From contig NZ_JACSQS010000002.1 of NCBI RefSeq assembly GCF_014836545.1, positions 77,347-137,366 on the forward strand: a stretch of DNA of 60,020 bases. Reading direction: 5' to 3'. The number at the start of each line of letters is the position of its first letter. The stretch's first letter is position 1. Positions 55,525 to 60,020 of this stretch are shown here, one piece after another. A model generated the notes under the pieces. That model had not been told where the DNA came from. It saw nothing but the letters and a program-made list of their open reading frames with translations, and ran no database searches. This stretch comes from Stenotrophomonas lacuserhaii. Lineage in GTDB: Bacteria > Pseudomonadota > Gammaproteobacteria > Xanthomonadales > Xanthomonadaceae. A program made the translations under genes and the position numbers.

Positions 55525-58500
55525 ATGACCAGTACCGCCCAGCTCACGTCACCCGATTCTGCCGACCAGCTCGACCGCGACTACACGCTCGACCACAAGT
55601 ACGCGCGCGAAACCGGGCGGATCTACCTGAGCGGTGTGCAGGCGCTGGTCCGGCTGCCGCTGATGCAGCGGCTGCGCGACGCCGCCGCCGGCATCGACAG
55701 TGCAGGCTTCATCAGCGGCTACCGCGGCAGCCCGCTGGGCGGCTTCGACCTGGAACTGTGGCGTGCGCGCCAGCATCTGGACGCGGCCAGGGTGAAGTTC
55801 ACCCCCGGCCTGAACGAGGATCTCGGCGCGACCATGGTCTGGGGAACGCAGCAGACCAACCTGTTCCCGGGTGCCAAGGTGCAGGGCGTGTTCGGCATGT
55901 GGTACGGCAAGGGGCCGGGCGTGGACCGCTGCGGCGACGTCTTCAAGCACGCCAACGCAGCCGGCACCTCGCGCCTGGGCGGCGTGCTGGCGCTGGCGGC
56001 CGATGACCATGCCTGCCGCAGTTCCACCCTGCCGCACGGCAGCGAGGACGAGTTTGTCAGCGCGATGATGCCGGTGCTGAACCCGGCCGGTGTGCAGGAC
56101 ATCCTGGACATGGGCGTGCTGGGCTGGGCGATGAGCCGCTACACCGGGCGCTGGATCGGCTTCAAGACCATCGCTGAGACAGTGGAATCGTCGGCATCGG
56201 TGGACGTGGACCCGCTGGCACGACGCATCGTGCTGCCCGAGGACTTCGAGCTGCCCGCCGGCGGCCTCAACATCCGCTGGCCGGACCCGCCGCTGGACCA
56301 GGAAATGCGCCTGCACCGCTATGCGGTCAAGGCCGCGCAGGCGTTCGCGCGTGCCAACGGCATCGACCGCACCGTGCTGGATTCACCGCGCGCGCGGCTT
56401 GGCATCGTCACCACCGGCAAGAGCTACCTGGACGTGCTGCAGGCGCTGGAATACCTGGGCCTGGACGAGGCGGCCTGCGCCGACATCGGCATCCGCGTGT
56501 ACAAGGTCGGCATGACCTGGCCGCTGGAACCGCAGGGCATCGCCCGCTTCGCGCAGGGACTGGAAGACATCATCGTGGTGGAAGAGAAGCGGGCCTTCAT
56601 CGAGCGCCAGATGAAGGAGCAGTTCTTCAACTGGCCGGCCAGCTGGGGCCCGCGGCCGTCCATCGTCGGCAAGTACGATGAGGAAGGCGAGTGGATCCTG
56701 CCGTCCACCGGCGAGCTGACCCCGGCCACCATCGCCGGGGTGGTCGGCCGGCGCATCCAGAGGTTCTTCAACAACGACTCCATCGAACAACGCCTGCAGT
56801 GGATGCAGGAGAAGGAAGCCGAGCTGGCCCTGCCGCGCGCCAACTTCCCGCGCGTGCCGCATTACTGCTCCGGCTGCCCGCACAACACCTCCACCACCGT
56901 GCCGGAAGGCTCGCGCGCGCTGGGCGGCATCGGGTGCCATTACATGGTGACCTGGATGGACCGCAGCACCGACACCTTCACCCACATGGGGGGCGAAGGG
57001 GTGACCTGGGCCGGCCAGGCCGCCTTCACCGATACCCCGCACGTGTTCCAGAACCTGGGCGATGGCACCTATTTCCACAGCGGCTCGCTGGCGATCCGCC
57101 AATCGGTCGCCGCCGGGGTCAACATCACCTACAAGATCCTCTACAACGACGCGGTGGCGATGACCGGCGGCCAGCCGGTGGACGGCCCGCTGAGCGTGCC
57201 GGACATCGCCCGGCAGATGCGCGCCGAAGGCATCCAGACCATCGTGGTGCTGTCGGACACCATCGAGAAATGGACCCGGCAGCGCGACCAGTTCCCGGAC
57301 GGCGTGGCCTTCCATGACCGCAGCGCGCTGGATGCGGTGCAGAAACAGCTGCGCGAGGTGAAGGGCGTTTCGATCCTGATCTACGAGCAGACCTGCGCCA
57401 CCGAAAAACGACGCCGGCGCAAGCGCGGCAAGCTGGTAGACCCGGCCAAGCGGGTGGTGATCAACTCGCTGGTGTGCGAGGGCTGCGGCGACTGTGGCAA
57501 GAAGAGTTTCTGCGTATCGGTGCTGCCGAAAGAAACCGAGTTCGGGCGCAAGCGCGATATCGACCAGTCCAACTGCAACAAGGATTATTCCTGCACCACC
57601 GGCTTCTGCCCGAGCTTCGTCACGGTGCACGGCGGCAAGCCGCGCAAGGGCAGCAAGCGCGATGCCTCCCCCCTGCTGGACAACCTGCCGGCCCCGCCGG
57701 TACGGACCGCGCTGGAGCAGCCCTGGAACATCCTGATCACCGGCGTGGGTGGCACCGGCGTGGTGACCATCGGCGCGCTGCTGGGCATGGCCGGGCACCT
57801 GGAGGGCAAGGGCGCTTCGGTGCTGGACCAGACCGGCCTGGCGCAGAAGGGCGGTGCGGTCACCACCCACATCCGCATCGCACGCACGCCGGCTGACATC
57901 CATGCCGTGCGCATCGCCGCCGGTGAAGCCGACCTGGTGCTGGGCTGCGACATGGTGGTGGTCAACGATTACTGGGCGCTGTCCAAGGTGCGCGCCGGTC
58001 GCACCCAGGTGGTGCTCAATACCTATGAAGCCATGCCGGGCAGCTTCACCACCCGGCCGGACATGCAGTTCCCCGCCGCCGACATCGTGGCCGGCATCCG
58101 CGTGGCGCTGGGCGGCGAATCGCCGCTGCTGCTGGACGCCACCCAGCTGGCCACCGCGCTGCTGGGCGATGCGATCGCCGCCAATCTGTTCATCCTGGGC
58201 TACGCGTGGCAGCAGGGCCTGGTGCCGCTGTCCTTCGATGCGCTGATGCGCGCCATCGAACTCAACGGCGCGGCCGTGGCGATGAACCAGCAGGCCTTTG
58301 CCTGGGGCCGCCTGGCCGCGGTGGACCCGCACGCCGTGCAGCAGGCCGCAGGCCTGGTCCGCAATGGCCACACCTCGGCTGAAACCACGCCGGGTCCGTT
58401 GCACGCCTTGCCGCCGGGCGAATGGGAAAGCACCGAATGGGGCGCCACCACCGCACCGCGCAACAGCAGCGACGAACGCGAGCTGCGTGGCCTGCCCGGG

Positions 58501-59214
58501 CACGCCGGCGATGACGTGGCGTTCCTGCCGCTCGACGATGAGCGGCTGTCGCGCTCGCTGGATGAAATGATCACGCGCCGCGCCGCATTCCTGGTCGACT
58601 ACCAGGACCAGGCCTATGCAGACCGCTACCGCAGCCTGGTCGATCGCGTGCGGAAGGGGGAACAGGACACGCTGGGCGGCTCCACCGCGCTGACCGAAAC
58701 CGTGGCCCGTTACCTGTTCAAGCTGATGGCCTACAAGGACGAGTACGAAGTGGCGCGGCTGTACACCAGTGGCGATTTCCAGCGCCGCCTGCAGCAGCAG
58801 TTCGAGGGCGATTACCAGCTGCGCTTCCATCTGGCTCCCCCGCTGTTCGCCAAGAAGGATGCGCAGGGTCGCCTGATCAAGAAGGAATATGGCCCCTGGA
58901 TGCTGAAGGCGTTCGGCGTGCTGGCGAAGCTGAAGTTCCTGCGCGGCGGCAGGCTGGACCCGTTCGGCCGTACCGCCGAGCGCGTCGGCGAACGCCGGTT
59001 GATCTCCGATTACGAGACCACCGTGCAGCTGCTGCTGGACGGCCTGGATGACCACCGGCTTGCGCTGGCGGTGGAGATCGCCAGCATTCCCGAGCACATC
59101 CGCGGCTACGGCCACGTCAAGGAAGCGCACCTGGAGAAAGCCCGGGCACGCCAGGCCACCTTGCTGGCGCAGTGGAACAACCCGCGGGCACTGCATATCG
59201 TCCAGGTGGCTTGA
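55525..59214 (+). CDS. Fused indolepyruvate ferredoxin oxidoreductase
   Basis: A 1229-residue single-chain enzyme carrying the alpha (IorA), ferredoxin-like and gamma (IorB) parts. The N-terminus has the pyruvate-flavodoxin core (SGYRGSPLGGFDLELW), the TPP-binding domain with GGIGCHYMVTWMD and MGGEGVTWAG, a cysteine cluster VCEGCGDCGKKSFC and CNKDYSCTTGFCPSF for iron-sulfur binding, and the gamma domain with GVGGTGVVTIGALLGMAGHLEGKGAS. It oxidatively decarboxylates aryl or branched 2-oxo acids to acyl-CoA with ferredoxin as acceptor. It is the aerobic proteobacterial fused form, also common in xanthomonads. No electron-acceptor gene is adjacent. Confidence 0.93.
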   Translation: MTSTAQLTSPDSADQLDRDYTLDHKYARETGRIYLSGVQALVRLPLMQRLRDAAAGIDSAGFISGYRGSPLGGFDLELWRARQHLDAARVKFTPGLNEDLGATMVWGTQQTNLFPGAKVQGVFGMWYGKGPGVDRCGDVFKHANAAGTSRLGGVLALAADDHACRSSTLPHGSEDEFVSAMMPVLNPAGVQDILDMGVLGWAMSRYTGRWIGFKTIAETVESSASVDVDPLARRIVLPEDFELPAGGLNIRWPDPPLDQEMRLHRYAVKAAQAFARANGIDRTVLDSPRARLGIVTTGKSYLDVLQALEYLGLDEAACADIGIRVYKVGMTWPLEPQGIARFAQGLEDIIVVEEKRAFIERQMKEQFFNWPASWGPRPSIVGKYDEEGEWILPSTGELTPATIAGVVGRRIQRFFNNDSIEQRLQWMQEKEAELALPRANFPRVPHYCSGCPHNTSTTVPEGSRALGGIGCHYMVTWMDRSTDTFTHMGGEGVTWAGQAAFTDTPHVFQNLGDGTYFHSGSLAIRQSVAAGVNITYKILYNDAVAMTGGQPVDGPLSVPDIARQMRAEGIQTIVVLSDTIEKWTRQRDQFPDGVAFHDRSALDAVQKQLREVKGVSILIYEQTCATEKRRRRKRGKLVDPAKRVVINSLVCEGCGDCGKKSFCVSVLPKETEFGRKRDIDQSNCNKDYSCTTGFCPSFVTVHGGKPRKGSKRDASPLLDNLPAPPVRTALEQPWNILITGVGGTGVVTIGALLGMAGHLEGKGASVLDQTGLAQKGGAVTTHIRIARTPADIHAVRIAAGEADLVLGCDMVVVNDYWALSKVRAGRTQVVLNTYEAMPGSFTTRPDMQFPAADIVAGIRVALGGESPLLLDATQLATALLGDAIAANLFILGYAWQQGLVPLSFDALMRAIELNGAAVAMNQQAFAWGRLAAVDPHAVQQAAGLVRNGHTSAETTPGPLHALPPGEWESTEWGATTAPRNSSDERELRGLPGHAGDDVAFLPLDDERLSRSLDEMITRRAAFLVDYQDQAYADRYRSLVDRVRKGEQDTLGGSTALTETVARYLFKLMAYKDEYEVARLYTSGDFQRRLQQQFEGDYQLRFHLAPPLFAKKDAQGRLIKKEYGPWMLKAFGVLAKLKFLRGGRLDPFGRTAERVGERRLISDYETTVQLLLDGLDDHRLALAVEIASIPEHIRGYGHVKEAHLEKARARQATLLAQWNNPRALHIVQVA

Positions 59215-59346
59215 GGGCTGCCACGGCTGCTGCCCGCTGTGACGTAATCGAACGTTAACTTTACGCAGACCTAGAGATGTGGAGGCCGCGAATATTTGTG
59301 GCCCCAACAGCCAACCGCGGCGCTCAAGCTGTGTCCAGTAACCGGC

Positions 59347-59393
59347 AATGTCATCTATCGCTTACATTTTCAATGTAGCCGATAGATGACATT
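59347..59393. promoter_or_regulatory. Large operator-like palindrome
   Basis: Perfect 14-base arms AATGTCATCTATCG / CGATAGATGACATT, two mismatched bases, then TACATT / AATGTA around a TTC loop. The 47-base structure could be a bound operator or a transcript hairpin. Confidence 0.7.
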
Positions 59394-59432
59394 TCTACAA
59401 AGGCGCGTACTGTGTGCACTTGAATTTAAGTA

Positions 59433-59449
59433 CGCTTACGCTTACATTT
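59433..59449 (+). promoter_or_regulatory. Tandem CGCTTAC repeats before the XRE start
   Basis: CGCTTACGCTTACATTT ends 5 bases before the ATG. The unit CGCTTACATTT also occurs exactly at 59359-59369 inside the palindrome. Repeated units of this type suggest autoregulatory binding by the following regulator. Confidence 0.6.
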
Positions 59450-59454
59450 GGTGC

Positions 59455-60020
59455 ATGGAAGCTCTATCCTCTGCGGCAAATATCGGTCATCTGATTCGGC
59501 AACGAAGGCGCTCACTTAGGTGGGATCAGGCAACGCTTGCGCGCAAGATTGGCGTGAGTCGCCAGTGGGTTATCGAGGTTGAGAAGGGTAAGCCACGTGC
59601 CGAACTTCACTTGATACTTAGCGCTCTCAGCGCCTTGGGCATTCGCCTGTCGATTAGTACAAGTGACCCTGCAGCAGCTTCAGGAGCAGCTTCCGCGTTG
59701 GTAGGGGGAGGTGAATCTTTAGTCCCAACTCAAAAGGGCCGACCGTCGCAAGCTCAATCAGGTGAGATGCGTACCTATACCGAAGGGGTGGTGCTGAAAC
59801 CTGGTATTGCAGACAAGGTGACTACAGGTACTTCTGGCCGCATTCGCCAAGATAGAGCGTTTAAATCTGCTGCGCACTCTCTTAAAAGCAGTCCATCGGC
59901 AGCAGCAGAACTTTTAAAAACTGCGCTACACCCTACGGGCCCAGCTAAAGCGATCAAAGATGCTCAGGATTGGCTGAAACTAAGCAAGGCACCGATGTCT
60001 ATCGCTGACATGTTGGACGG
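59455..60020 (+). CDS. XRE-family regulator (HipB/Y4mF-like), truncated by window end
   Basis: At least 188 residues, open at the window end. The N-terminal helix-turn-helix reads IGHLIRQRRRSLRWDQATLA, then KIGVSRQWVIEVEKGKPRAE and LHLILSALSALGIRLSI, the pattern of Y4mF/HipB-type antitoxins. An extended low-complexity and helical C-terminal part follows (rich in Ser, Ala, Lys) that ordinary HipB lacks. A HipA-like kinase or another partner might follow outside the window. GC is about 50 % in two 60-base samples (59821-59880, 59881-59940), against 65-70 % nearby, and codon use is unlike the neighbours. No strong ribosome-binding site is visible before the ATG. Confidence 0.75.
   Translation, partial: MEALSSAANIGHLIRQRRRSLRWDQATLARKIGVSRQWVIEVEKGKPRAELHLILSALSALGIRLSISTSDPAAASGAASALVGGGESLVPTQKGRPSQAQSGEMRTYTEGVVLKPGIADKVTTGTSGRIRQDRAFKSAAHSLKSSPSAAAELLKTALHPTGPAKAIKDAQDWLKLSKAPMSIADMLD

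Larger units (their letters stand above)
59215..59454. other. Low-GC junction region with operator-like repeats
   Basis: About 240 bases where GC falls sharply (59341-59400 is 38 % and 59401-59460 is 45 % by hand count). It contains the palindrome at 59347-59393 and CGCTTAC direct repeats before the XRE gene. The left half shows no gene. It is the likely left edge of an acquired segment. Confidence 0.6.

Noticed and set aside
56383..59307. 974-codon minus-strand open frame
   Set aside because: Antisense to the indolepyruvate oxidoreductase, no recognisable domain.

Overview
The window looks like chromosome of a Stenotrophomonas, most likely the S. maltophilia complex. The GC content is high, the gene set is xanthomonad (Ax21-type surface protein, TonB-dependent receptors, hemD-hemX-hemY, ntrC-ntrB / amtB-glnK / glnA), and there are several short GTAG-headed palindromes of the SMAG type described for S. 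maltophilia. No rRNA, tRNA, CRISPR array or insertion sequence was recognised. Start codons were chosen by ribosome-binding site, signal peptide and family alignment; several were moved inwards from the longest open frame.

Layout. Positions 1-40 are a pure C tract, probably an assembly artefact. 0.1-4.5 kb: glutaryl-CoA dehydrogenase, a lone Ntox15-type toxin, ETF:ubiquinone oxidoreductase and a lipoprotein cytochrome c. 4.5-8.4 kb: a BvgS/EvgS-type hybrid sensor kinase divergent from a LuxR-type response regulator. 8.4-13 kb: a Tat-exported phospholipase C translationally coupled to a TonB receptor. 13-17.2 kb: a sugar-kinase-like phosphotransferase, then a TPP riboswitch controlling a TonB receptor and PnuT (thiamine uptake). 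17.2-22.3 kb: EAL phosphodiesterase, amidohydrolase lipoprotein, RcnB-like protein, a stretch of gene remnants and Ax21. 22.5-25.7 kb: gpsA, secB, rhodanese, a small exported protein, thioesterase. 25.7-29 kb: hemD, hemX, hemY. 29-32.8 kb: FadI-like thiolase, an unknown protein and two sodC lipoproteins. 32.9-42 kb: nitrogen control (ntrC, ntrB, amtB, glnK, glnA) interrupted by a lower-GC phosphoesterase, a small protein and an AmiD-like amidase. 42-55.4 kb: uppP, META lipoprotein, YbhB, TPR-sulfotransferase, YheT, PlsC, thioesterase, phospholipase D lipoprotein, YceI, SixA, ParA, Ycf46-type AAA ATPase, TPR protein. 55.5-59.2 kb: a fused indolepyruvate ferredoxin oxidoreductase. From about 59.2 kb GC falls to 40-50 % and a truncated XRE regulator with palindromic operators begins, probably the edge of an acquired island.

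How the parts work together. GcdH and ETF-QO share the electron-transfer flavoprotein route to ubiquinone. The TPP riboswitch ties outer-membrane and inner-membrane thiamine import together. NtrB/NtrC, GlnK, AmtB and GlnA form one nitrogen-sensing circuit with NtrC-type boxes at ntrB and glnA. Several genes at 46-52 kb act on lipids or the envelope.

Most notable observations: (i) two copies of a structured 67-nt repeat core, one at 31.4 kb and one at 44.0 kb, with a conserved frame and a central hairpin whose differences are all compensated; (ii) SMAG repeats that supply stop codons of neighbouring genes; (iii) an Ntox15 toxin with no visible immunity partner; (iv) the low-GC regulator region at the right edge. 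I did not find a clearly new multi-gene system inside the window.
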